Shown one piece after another: positions 54,701-64,000 of a DNA stretch of 64,000 bases. Under the pieces are notes generated by a model. That model had not been told where the DNA came from, made no database searches, and worked only from the letters and a program-made list of their open reading frames with translations. Made by a program: the position numbers and the translations under genes. The stretch comes from Kingdonia uniflora (taxonomy: Eukaryota; Streptophyta; Magnoliopsida; Ranunculales; Circaeasteraceae). Each line of letters begins with the position of its first letter. Position 1 is the stretch's first letter. The stretch lies in assembly GCA_014058105.1 (NCBI GenBank), contig JACGCM010002112.1:868001-932000 (forward strand), in the 5' to 3' direction.

Positions 54701-55480
54701 ATCCAGATTATCCTCCTCATTATCGGAGCCCTAAGAAGTATGTTGGAAATCGTTCTAATAGAGTGTTCAAACCTTTACACAGAGTGAATGCACAAAATCT
54801 TGTCTGTCATTTTCTTTGATAGTCATTCTGTGATAAGTATTATCATGTATATCCCTAAACTCGGTAAAATTTAGCTGTATTTACTAGTTTATAAAGTGGA
54901 CTAGATACCCTGTATCATACCGTTAGAGAGTAATAACGTGATGCACAAGGTTAGACAAGAAATATATTCATATCTCAAAGGGATCGAGTGCATGGTACTA
55001 ATGTCTCTTAGTCATATGTCGCCACTCATCCAATTATCGGTCATGCTCAATGAGCAGATAGATCCATAGGCAGTTTGTATATAGTAGATCAACTATCATT
55101 CATGGAATTTAACTACTTTCCAAGCAATAAATTTGAATAATCACAATTTAGAACAAATTGAGAATCTCATGTATGTCACGAGCACTTTATTGAAATATAA
55201 ATGATATGTTCCCAACAAAATCAAAAATACTGACAACAAAAAGAATAGTAAATCAAGTTTATAATAGAAAATAAAACTACTAGTTCTCTCTCTAATGTGA
55301 TATCACATGTCTACTGAGGTATTATTACAGATTACTCCGTATGTTAATCCATGTTGGCATCAGTATTTCCTAAGAAGTCTGACGCTGCTAACTTCATAGT
55401 GATAGAAGCTATGTCAGTGGTGATGTGGTTAGCCTGGATTTTGACTCTAGGCACCCACGGTGTCTTGCAGTCGCGAACCC
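51720..55480 (-). pseudogene. copia C3 pol remnants (integrase, RT, RNase H)
   Basis: Recognisable islands on the minus strand: HLRRIYCRADNCHIDEMIF then PALGGD (53940-53850), a block found after integrase in this copia group; GEIARATEYLGKEFKIQDLG (about 52660-52600) from RT; VPYLGGALL and CHSFVPTQIHWIEIKHILRY (52400-52260), the RT/RNase H boundary; and FKQLVHEIGMQK near 51760, the polyprotein C terminus. Between islands the frame is lost repeatedly. Confidence 0.75.
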
Positions 55481-56332
55481 AATGTTTAGCTACCCCACAT
55501 CTCAAGCAAGGTGATTCAAAATATGGCTTCTTGGTCTTCTTTGGTGTCTATCGTTGACCAACCTTTTTGAACCTGTTGTACTTTTGAGGGACCAAAAATC
55601 CCCGATTCTCGCCTTTAATAGCCGTCCCACTTCTAGAACCCCGTTCATGGTTATCTCTGTCATGAGATAAGATCTTCTGTGTAGTTGGTTTCTTCCTCCG
55701 AGGGGGAAACCTCTTATTTTTTCCAAAAACAAATATGTTATCTTGTTCCGCAGCGAGCAAGAGTTGGATCAATTCTTCAAGACTACTAAATTTTATTTTT
55801 GTATACTAGTCCCTGAGAGCAGCATGTGAATGTAGAAATGTGGAAAAAGTATTTTGCAAAATCTCTTCCATGAAGATGTAGTTGTTATTGAGCGTCCTGG
55901 CTAAAATAATATTTTGTTGTACTGAATTATAGGCAGCTACAGTCTTGAAGTCACATAGCCACAAGTTGTTATAGCAGTTATGATTCTTACAGTTCGTTAG
56001 GCCTGCTGTAGTCCAAAACGTTCTTTTAAGCATGTCTATAACTCATATGGATCTCTATAGCTGTTATGCTCAAACCTCAGCACTGGCTGAAGGTAGGCTC
56101 GCATAACCAATATGGCTTGTGTCCTGAGTGGTTTAGATACGGTGTTATCTGTAATAATCGACTTTGAGACGTTCATTGTCTGCAGATGGAGTTTTATGCC
56201 TGTACACCGAGACATGTAATTGGAACTATCAAGCCGCAATGGTTTGTAATCGTAATGTGGGCTGGTAGACATCTGTATTACAAAATATATATCGTAATTA
56301 GTGAAAATTCTTGATAAACATTTCAAATGCAT
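55480..56332 (-). pseudogene. copia C3 gag, broken
   Basis: It starts about 56275 (MSTSPHYDYKPLRLDSSNYM), then QTMNVSKSIITDN. Shifted frames at 56033-55806 (NTFSTFLHSHAAL) and 55772-55548 (IQLLLAAEQDN, basic linker) follow. A CCHC zinc knuckle, CLRCGVAKHWVRDC, lies near 55510-55460. This is a complete gag by content but split into at least three frames. Confidence 0.78.
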
Positions 56333-56874
56333 TAAAGACAGATCATAGTACTTAGAATAATGAAAAATAAATGATTCTTAATCATATTATAGTTGAACCC
56401 TATTAATATTTTAAAACTTATAATTCTTTTTTCTAATAATTAAATCTCAAATTTATCCCGTATGATGACACTACAAAAAAAACTTTTAATAGCGTTATAT
56501 TAATAACATTTTTATTAAAAGCTATTAGAAGTGATCTTTAACAACGTTTTATAGATGAATGCTATTATAGGACAATCTTATGTTCTAAAACAACACTTCC
56601 CACTTGGGGTTAGCCTCACAGATTGGTTTTAACGTCCAAATTAAACACTTCAACCCCCACAATTTTAACAACTGCTTATCTTTCATCCCCAAACTCGATC
56701 TAATAGTTTTTAACGATTTCATTCAATTTTGTACTCTAATCGATCGTTTCTAATTCTCAGAGATCAAATCCATTGTTCTTAGTAAAATTTGTTCTGTAAT
56801 CGACTTTTCTTCTCTATTTGTCTCTGTTTGAAGTTTGTGTGTTGCTGTTGCTGTTGTTGTTGTTGATATTTCAG

Positions 56875-57076
56875 CTACGAAGAGGACATTTGGACAGAGA
56901 TTTCAAAATACTTGGGAGGGAGATGCATCGTGAATCTCGGATTGGTGAATCGCTGGTTCAATCAAAATGTCCTTCAATAACAGAATGTCTGGAAATTTGC
57001 TTGTCTCTGTGATCTTCAAATTCCTCAACCCTTATATCATGTCCCCTTCAAATGGAGCCAACTCTACGCCTCTACC

Positions 57077-57080
<4 letters not shown>
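56875..57080 (+). pseudogene. captured F-box exon, nonsense-interrupted
   Basis: A 206-bp piece with acceptor (tttcag) and donor (gtcatt) edges, reading EDIWTEISKYLGGRCIVNLG, RWFNQNV, then an in-frame TAA (56978-56980), then NVWKFACLCDLQIPQP and FKWSQLYAST. The D-I-W-x-E-I-x-K-Y-L and W-K-F-x-C-L-x-D-L blocks match the N-terminal F-box region of a plant F-box family. Another acceptor-like site (tttttgcag, about 57270) is followed by an unrecognised short piece. Upstream CTG-rich and downstream CT-rich tracts would be intronic. Confidence 0.62.
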
Positions 57081-57084
<4 letters not shown>

Positions 57085-57125
<41 letters not shown>

Positions 57126-57130
57126 CTCTT
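57085..57130. repeat. (CT)n microsatellite
   Basis: About 44 bases of almost pure CT repeats, with one TTC interruption, directly after the F-box exon donor site. Confidence 0.95.
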
Positions 57131-57345
57131 TACATTTAATTTGATAAATTTTGTTTTTCTTAGGGTTTCAATTAGGTTTTGAATCGAATGCAATTCCCAA
57201 TTGAATTTAGTTGAGATATGATTTCTTTTAGAATTTTATTCTATCCAGAGTTTGATTTTTTTTTTGCAGCAAGAAAATGATGAGATGATCTTTCTCATTG
57301 TGATTCCCAATTGAATTCCCAATATTTATTTCCCAATTGTGAAAT

Positions 57346-58879
57346 AAATAAACAAAGTAAGTTTGAAGAGGAAGAAGGAAATATAGAAGATATAATTAAT
57401 AGTTTAACAAATAATATTGAAACAATTAAATTACCACCAACGTTAGAGTATGATTTAGAAATACAGAAAATCATTCAATTAGCAGAAACAAGTGAATTAT
57501 TTTTAGTAAATCCAAACCCTTTACTACATTGGGATAAAAATAAAATTTATGCAGAAATTAAACTCAAAGATAACAACCTAACCATAAGAACTAAAGATCT
57601 AGCATATAATATAGAAGATCAGAAATAGTTCAAAATACAAATAGAAGAATTATTAACAATGAAATTAATAAGAAAATCAAACAGCCCTCACAGATCAGCC
57701 TCTTTTATGGTAAGAAACAATAACGAAATAAAACGAGGAAAAGCTAGAATGGTAATAAACTATAAACGATTAAATGACAATACTATAGATGACGGATACA
57801 AAATCCCTAATAAAAACATGTTAATAAACAACATTCAAGATAAAACTCTATTTTCAAAATTCGATTGCAAAAGTGGATTTTGGCAATTAAAAATGTTAGA
57901 AACAAGTATACCTTGGACAACTTTTACTTGTCCTGAAGGTCATTATGAATGGTTAGTAATGCCATTTGGACTTAAAAACGCTCCACAAATCTTTCAACGA
58001 AAAATGGATAATATTTTCAAAACATATTCTGATTTCTGTTTAGTATACATAGATGATTTACTAGTTTTCTCTGATTCTTTAGAAAATCATAAAAAATATT
58101 TAAAACTTATTTTAACTGTATTAATTGATAACGGTATAGCAATTAGTACAAAGAAAATGGAACTATGTAAAACAGACTTAGAATATTTAGGCCTATACAT
58201 AAAAGGAGGAAAAATTGAATTACAAGAACATATAGTTAAAAAGATTTTAGAATTTCCTGATAAAATAGAAGAAACTAAGAAACTTCAAGCTTTTCTTGGA
58301 ATATTAAATTATGCAAGAAACTTTATTCCTAACTTAGCAAAACTTGTCGGACCTTTATATAGTAAAACTAGTACTAAGGGTAATAAATATTTTAATCAAG
58401 AAAATATAGAACAAGTAAAGAAAATAAAACAAGTAGTTCAAACTTTACAACCATTAAATCTACCATTCGAATCAGACTATAAAATTGCTGAGACTGACGC
58501 TTCAAAAGAAGGTTGGGGAGGAATATTAAAAACAAAAAATAGAAATAGTTACGAAGATGAAAAACTATGTAGATACTGCAGTGGTAACTTTAACGAAGCA
58601 CAAAACAAACTATCATCAACAGATTTAGAAATATTAGGAATAATTAATACTATAAATTCCTTTAAACTATTTTCAACAAACGAAATTTTTGATTTAAGAA
58701 CATATGCCAATAATATTAAAAAGGCTTTTGAAACAAAAACTGCTACGACTTCAAATAATAGTAGATGGACAAATTTTATTGATTGCTTTATAAATAGAGG
58801 ATTAAAACCAAATATAGTGCATATAAGGGGAAAATATAATTTACTTGCTGATTTTCTAACTAGAAAACTTTTTGTATAA
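57346..58879 (+). pseudogene. caulimovirid RT-RNase H, nearly intact frame
   Basis: The left part (57346-57628) is the linker before RT and stops at 57626-57628; the same frame resumes and stays open for 406 codons (57659-58879). The RT palm has FDCKSGFWQL, VMPFGLKNAPQIFQRKM and the catalytic YIDD (58046-58057). RNase H begins with TDASKEGWGG, has the ST-D-LEI block, and ends HIRGKYNLLADFLTR. All key RT and RNase H residues that I can check are present, in contrast to the retrotransposons in this window. The upstream protease is absent, so the copy starts within the polyprotein. Confidence 0.88.
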
Positions 58880-58895
58880 TTTTTACTTTACAGCA

Positions 58896-60240
58896 ATGCA
58901 GGGAAGAAACATGTTTACTGGATCATCGTCTTCTTCATCTCCAAATTCAAACAGTAGTAATAAACAAAACAATTTTCTAAACTTCAAGACAACAGAAACT
59001 ATAATGTTTGATAACATAAGGATAACTGCTCCTTACGCAGAAAACTTGAGATTTAATACTATTAAAAGAAACCTTTCTCCTCAAAGTTCTATTCTATTAC
59101 ATAACATATTTAGTTACAAACAACATTTTCAAAGCCAGAAAGTACCTGGAGCCTTCTTTTACTCCATAACTGCTTTAAATTTATGGCTAAAACATCTTGA
59201 AGAAAAAACCAGCCATTTTGAAGAAAAGCTAGTTATTTTGAAGGAAAAGCAAATCATTTTGAAAAATTGTTTAATAACTCTATCGCTACCAATGATTTAG
59301 ACAAACATTTAGCATTAGAAACAAACATAGATGGCGAAGAACTTCAAAAAAAGGAAAATAAAGTGCTTATGAAATATTTTCAAACTCTAAAACATAAGTA
59401 TGATACGACTCTTAAGGATTTAGAAGTGGAAAGAAAACAGGCCCGCAAAACATAAGGAAAACAAGTCCTAGACTTTAAGAAGAAACATAGTTTGCATACG
59501 ATTAAAAATATTGGGCACTCTTCAGCCTTTTCATTCTCTCCTAAACTCATTTATTTTTCTCCTAAACTTCAGAAAGAAACAATAAAGATCATAAAAACCA
59601 TTCTCCCAGAAGAAGTCCAAACCATCATTCTTGAGAAGAAAAACTAGCAAGAATTCTCCGTTTGGTTAGAAGTTGCAAGATTAATTCAAACAATCGAACA
59701 GCCAGGTTTTGAAAGAATTATAACTTTAGAATGTCTAAACCTCGCCATAACCCTTGTCCTCATCCAAACTGTCATTTTGACCATTCAATCTGTCTTCTTC
59801 ACTTGGACCTTGACATGTTCAAAATAAACCGTTTTCCTGATTCAAGTTATTGGTTCCTTAAAAACTTTGGTTTAACTTTTAGTCTACTTTTAGACTTTGG
59901 ATTTATCAAAAGTTTTTGTTTCAAAGGGATAAAAGAACATAATAACTTAAAACAAGCCTTAGGTGAAGAACATTTTTTAGTCCGAACCACAAATCATTTT
60001 GTTTTCACTCCTGAAACTACTGTTTAAGTTGATGTAGTAACAGTTCCTCCAGCATGGATTGGTGAAACTCAGTTTTCCCCTGCTCAACATAATTTCTTCA
60101 TCAGCAACTATTGGCTCTTCTGGTACCAAATGATTGAAGAAACTGAACAAGTTACTGAACAACACTATCAAAGCTGGATAATCCATCAAACTCAAAAAAT
60201 TATGGAAACAAAGAATCATTTCAGGTATCCCTCTATTCAG
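58896..60240 (+). pseudogene. caulimovirid accessory ORF downstream of RNase H, broken, function unknown
   Basis: Begins at ATG 58896, 17 bases after the polymerase stop. It opens with a Ser/Asn-rich stretch, then a likely coiled coil (LKHLEEKTSHFEEKLV, KVLMKYFQTLKHKYD). Frame shifts near 59265 and 59730, and stops at 59453-59455, 59646-59648 and 60025-60027, split it. Read across the breaks it is about 440 codons. The later part has a Cys/His cluster (CPHPNCHFDHSICLLH, from about 59750) and a Trp-rich tail. I do not recognise it; it could be an ORF2 of a florendovirus-type genome or a transactivator-like protein. Coding potential is supported by continuity across frames. Confidence 0.5.
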
Positions 60241-60868
60241 GTATCCATCAAACTCAAAAAATCAAAACTGTAAGTTCACGTGTTCTTCAAGTTCTTATAT
60301 GAGTTCTTGCGCAACGACTTTGTAAATTCAAACCTTCTATCAATACAGCCTTTATTCAAGTATCCCTCTATTTACATTTAATTTTTAAGATAGAGGTAGT
60401 ATTAAACTTAGCTAATCTCATGAAGCACGCATGATCTGTAGGAAAAAAAATAAAAATAAAATAAAAATGATGATGATGACTTTAAATTTAAGACTTGTTT
60501 AGAAAATAATTATCTGCTTTAGAGCCTTTCATGTTGACCGTCACACCTTGTGGTTTCCCGTATAGCCTTTTGTGTACTTTAGGGATTTTTAGTGGCTTGG
60601 TAAATTAAATCTAATGAGATAATTTTTTCTGAAATATTTTAAATTTTGTGTCACCGACAAATTTTTTTACTGTTTACTGTATAAACTTTCGCATAATAAA
60701 GTTACCTAGTAATAAATTTTTTACTGTTTTACTGTAATTCAATCTTTTGCTTGCTTTTGTTTGTAAAAGCTTTGTAAAAGACCCCTATATATTGGTATTA
60801 GAGCGCTGTTCATTCCTGAAAATTCATGAGAATTAGTTAATTTTAATACGTAAATCCTCGTTTATTTT
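60241..60868 (+). promoter_or_regulatory. caulimovirid intergenic region
   Basis: Non-coding, AT-rich. Contains direct repeats of tattcaggtatccctcta/tattcaagtatccctcta (about 60231 and 60353), a repeated ttttttactgttt(t)actgt motif (60664 and 60718), AATAAA-type signals near 60696 and 60711, and the PBS. The pregenomic RNA promoter and polyadenylation site should lie here; exact positions are not resolved. Confidence 0.6.
60794..60806 (+). other. caulimovirid PBS (tRNA-Met type)
   Basis: TTGGTATTAGAGCGC differs from TGGTATCAGAGC by one transition and sits about 75 bases before the first polyprotein-type ATG (60869), where caulimovirids carry the minus-strand primer site. Confidence 0.78.
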
Positions 60869-62400
60869 ATGAGTAAATCTCTTGAATATTTAGACCTTGA
60901 AATCAAACCTAAAAATTACAATCTTTGTAAAAGACCAACTTTAGATAAAGTAAAATAACTTGTTGTTTTAGAGAAAACTTTAATCACAAATTACATAGTA
61001 ATTCAAACGTAGAAAACTTTGAACAACTAAACATCATAGTTGATTTAATTTGTAATTTATCACAAAACACAAAAATAAACTTAGAAAAACTTAACCGATT
61101 AATCGAACAATCTGATAATACTCAAATAAGTAAAAACCTAAGTTACACTAAGGAACTATTAGAAGATATATTTAAGACAATTAAAGAAAATAGTTTTAAA
61201 GAAAATAACGAAATAAAAACTTCAGAAAAAACTATTGAAAAGATAGAAACTGAATTATCAAAAACAAATAAACATTTAATGAAAAATTTGTATGGTAAGT
61301 AATAACGAATTTGATTTTAGCAGAATAGTTGTAAACGAATCCAACTTACCAAACTTTTTAGAAAGTAATAATCCATCATATGCTCAAGCCGGACTTATAT
61401 ATAATCAACTCATTGATAATAATATAAATCCTTTAACAGACTACGGACTTTCTAGCAAAAAATATAGTTTTTTAATAATTTTATTGGAAAAAATATTAGG
61501 AAACACAAATTTAATTTATAATCAAAATCAAGCTTTAAAAGTAAACCGTCCATAACTAGATTAGAACAACTGTTATCTGATGAAAAATTTGAACAAAGTC
61601 TTCAACAACTTAAACCAGAATTACTATGTGGTAAAAATTCAGCATTCTTCAACCGTAGAGAAGCTACTTACATGTTTAAATCTTTACATAATTGTTGTGT
61701 ATTAGAAGATAATGATTTAAAACTTGATTTAATAACCAGAGAGTCAAAAGAAAAACTTCTTAAAAAGAACTTCTCACAAATGCATTTAGGACTCATAGTA
61801 ATATCTGTTACAAACAAGATAAAAGTAGGAACTAGTGCTAAGGCACATGTAACAATAATTGATGAAAGGCATACAGATTTTCAAAAAATAATTATAGCAA
61901 ATGCATAATTAGATATGTCATAAACAAAACGCATGATAGCCTGTAGCCCAAACTATACAGTAACAATAAACGAATTTTTAGAAAAGATAAAAATATTAGT
62001 ACAAACAAAAGGATATAATATGTTAAAAAATACAAATAACTTATGGGTAGAAATATATTTTATTGGAAAAGTTTCAAATGCCATAATAGAAGATTCAAAG
62101 TTTTAAAAAATGGTACAAGGTTTAGCTTCAAACTGTACGAGAATGATTCTACCTCATAGAGAAGATAATTTAAAACACGCTGGAACAATCTGGAAACTTG
62201 ATAATCTTTTAACAAAAAATTTAGGAGTACACGGAAATAGTTCAAATTATTTTTTTGAAGAAGCAAGGTGCAGTATAAGATATACTGATTATAAACCTAT
62301 AGCAAGCATAGTTGAAAACAATGAAGATGACATAGAAGAATTAGCAGACAAAATAGATCAATTTAGTGTAATAACTTAAATAGACGAACACATAAAATGG
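60869..62400 (+). pseudogene. caulimovirid polyprotein N terminus and movement protein, broken
   Basis: A helical, coiled-coil-like N-terminal segment (about 61020-61300: LEKLNRLIEQSDNTQ, TIEKIETELSKTNKH) precedes a 30K-superfamily movement protein. Frame 61292-61555 holds its start, 61672-61908 holds the core strand region (LGLIVISVTNKIKVGTSAKA, then TIIDERHTDFQ), and 61930-62105 the following part (YTVTINEFLEKIKILV, WVEIYFIGKV). Stops or shifts occur near 61290, 61553, 61660, 61906, 61920 and 62103. 62110-62379 continues as spacer with a possible C-terminal part. Cell-to-cell movement role is known for the family. Confidence 0.75.
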
Positions 62401-64000
62401 ATAGAAAAATTAGATAATAAACAATTTAGTGAACATATAGCAAAGCTTGCAGAACAATATTTAAATGATGCAGAAACAAATAAAGAATTATTTGAAACAA
62501 TTCTAGACTCTGATAGATATTTGGGAGAATCTATAAATGAAATAGAAATATGTAAAAACATATCTTATGAAAAAATAAAACCTTGGTTGACAAAACAATT
62601 CATAGAAGAAATTGAAAAACCTGAAAACTATTCAGAAGATGAAAATGATCAAGCTTATGCTATAAACGATGAAACAAATATTCTTCCAGAAATAACTTAT
62701 GGATATAAAAGAAAATTTAATAGAAAAAATGATTACCCTAAAATAGAATTAGAATCTTTACCTTTTAATGGTTCTAGATTAAATTTAGATGATAAACCTC
62801 AAAATCAATGGTCAAAATTAATAGAATTATGGGCAAATGATTTAATACGAACAACATATAAAATTGATTTTGCAAACAATGAAAGTAGATTAAAATACTA
62901 TGTTTCAACAACTAATGCTTTTACAAACAAATTTCAAAATGTAGAGACACCGACAAACAACAATATAATTTGTTATTAGCAGGAAGTACACATGACTTTA
63001 TAAACTTTTTGTGAACACAATTTTTAGGAGTAAAAAATGATAAACAAAAAGAAGAACAAAAATTAGAAGCAGTAAGAACTTTAAATAATCTATATTTAGA
63101 AGATTTAATATATATTCATGATTACAATACCAAATTTGTAGAAAATTTAATAAAAACTGAAGATTTTAATAACTCGCATTATTTAGATTTATATTTAACC
63201 CAAATACCTGGAACTATTGGAAAACGGATATATAAAAAATGGAAAAATGAAGAGGGAAACAATATTAATAAAACTATAGGAGATAGAATAAATTTTGTCA
63301 TACATGAATTAAAACTTGAATGTTTAAAACATAAAGAATACAAAGAATATCAAAGATCAATAAAAATAGGAAAAAGAAGTAATTATAATTTTTGTAAAAC
63401 AATAATCCCACCAGCATATTTTAGATCAAAAAATATACATAAAGAAAGAAATAAAAGAAATAAGAAATACCCTAAACATTTACGAAAAAGATATAAAAAC
63501 AATAAAATCTATAAATCTAAAGAACCTAAAAGATTTCATAAAAATAAATTTAAACGTTTTAATTTTAAGAAAAATAATAATAAAGTCTTTAAAAACAAAC
63601 CAAAGAAAGACTATACATGTTATATATGTGGACAACCAGGTCATAATATATATAAATGTCCTGAAAAAGACAAACAAAAAGCAAAACAAATAATTAAAAT
63701 TTTAGATTTAGATTACAATGATAATATATATTGCCTAAATTCTGATTGTGATGATAGTAACTCAAGTGTGTATTGCATCCAAACTGACAGTGATATAGAA
63801 ATAAATGAAAAATTCAAAAATTTAGAAATAGATACAATTGATTTTGAATCAGAAACAGATTATATATACTCAATAATAAAAGTTAAAGAAGACGTAAAAC
63901 TTTGTAATGTTTATAGAAAACAAAATAAAAAAGAATATTGTAAACATTGTAATACGTATCAAGAAAATATGGTAAACTGTAAAAACTGTCGTAACATTTG
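62380..64000 (+). pseudogene. caulimovirid coat protein region with CCHC zinc knuckle, continues past window
   Basis: An acidic linker frame (62521-62979) is followed, after a frameshift near 62960 and a TGA near 63011, by a frame open to the window end. It contains a coat-type helical core (RTLNNLYLEDLIYIHDYNTK, PGTIGKRIYKKW), a long Lys/Arg/Asn-rich basic stretch (63430-63600), the zinc knuckle CYICGQPGHNIYKC (63618-63659), an acidic tail, and a second Cys-rich cluster (YCKHCNTYQ, CKNCRNIC) at the edge, which probably precedes the protease. Only two visible breaks, so this part is better kept than the movement-protein region. Confidence 0.78.

Larger units (their letters stand above)
46565..56340 (-). 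mobile_element. Ty1/copia element C3, degenerate, interrupted by CACTA element
   Basis: Minus-strand order: gag (56332-55480), integrase remnants, RT and RNase H remnants (down to about 51720), a 3' region with the GAGGTTTTAATGAGGCAAC motif, then the 4.6-kb CACTA insertion, and on its far side the rest of the 3' LTR (46854 to about 46565). No 5' LTR was recognised beyond 56340. Nearly every frame is riddled with stops, so this copy is old. Confidence 0.82.
56469..57345. mobile_element. second CACTA-type end with captured host-like sequence
   Basis: cactacaaaaaaaac at 56469 is a classic CACTA terminus, followed by subterminal-like taatagc/gctatta motifs in both orientations (56490-56570). No opposite end is present before the viral sequence begins near 57346, so the element is truncated or continues past the viral insertion. 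Its interior carries exon-like F-box sequence. Confidence 0.55.
57346..64000 (+). mobile_element. endogenous caulimovirid (pararetrovirus) sequence
   Basis: Plant pararetrovirus DNA integrated in the genome, open at the right edge. Order: protease-RT linker, RT and RNase H (to 58879), accessory ORF region (58896 to about 60240), intergenic region with PBS (60794), then N-terminal coiled coil, movement protein and coat protein with zinc knuckle. Since the virus order is movement protein, coat protein, protease, RT, RNase H, this is a read-through across the circular genome's origin, as in tandem or permuted integrants. Base composition is much more A-rich than the flanks. One polyprotein with a Met-type PBS resembles petuvirus/florendovirus relatives; genus not certain. 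Many stops and frameshifts: a relic. Confidence 0.87.

Noticed and set aside
55351..55557. 68-codon plus-strand frame
   Set aside because: Antisense shadow of the copia C3 zinc-knuckle region, which reads CLRCGVAKHWVRDC on the minus strand.
63480..63689. 69-codon minus-strand hydrophobic frame
   Set aside because: Reverse strand of the Lys-rich basic part of the viral coat protein region; Lys codons read backwards give Phe/Leu.

Overview
This window is nuclear DNA of a flowering plant, most likely a eudicot. The evidence is one intron-rich serine carboxypeptidase-like (SCPL) gene with clean GT-AG introns, surrounded by plant-type transposable elements: Ty3/gypsy, Ty1/copia, LINE, MULE-like, CACTA, Helitron and MITE-like elements. 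At the right edge lies an endogenous copy of a caulimovirid (plant pararetrovirus). No bacterial-type genes or CRISPR arrays are present. The only gene that looks fully intact is the SCPL gene; nearly all other coding sequence is broken.

Layout. 1-1507: left-truncated Ty3/gypsy element (minus strand) with gag, primer-binding site and one 424-bp LTR. 1558-4806: broken plant-mobile-domain-like gene (minus) carrying a 5'-truncated LINE (1980-2263) and a 1.1-kb MULE-like TIR element (3300-4419), each with its own target-site duplication. 5566-14105: ten-exon SCPL gene (minus); its 3.8-kb second intron holds a solo LTR and a foldback element. 14652-22735: 5'-truncated Helitron (plus) with helicase and RPA1-like remnants and a 3.2-kb captured block containing a RING-H2 pseudogene, bounded by a 172-bp identical direct repeat. 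23353-45067: two inverted, truncated Ty1/copia copies of one family; the first is split at 25862/42695 by a 16.8-kb Tat-lineage Ty3/gypsy element (5-bp duplication gcggt). That element carries an antisense accessory ORF, which is itself interrupted by a second, internally deleted Tat element in the opposite orientation. 45357-46545: MITE-like inverted-repeat elements. 46565-56340: degenerate Ty1/copia element (minus) interrupted by a 4.6-kb CACTA element (46858-51498, duplication cta). 56469-57345: a further CACTA-type end followed by a captured F-box exon. 57346-64000 (open at the right edge): caulimovirid-derived DNA in the order RT-RNase H, accessory ORF region, intergenic region with tRNA-Met-type primer-binding site, movement protein, coat protein. 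This is the order expected when a circular genome is read across its origin.

How the parts relate. The insertions are ordered in time by nesting: copia, then Tat A, then Tat B; copia, then CACTA; PMD-like gene, then LINE and MULE-like element. The SCPL gene has stayed open while its introns and flanks filled with elements. Three elements carry host-like gene pieces: the Helitron (RING-H2), the second CACTA-type end (F-box) and possibly the Tat antisense ORF. All gene calls were made by reading translated sequence and motifs; no database search was possible.
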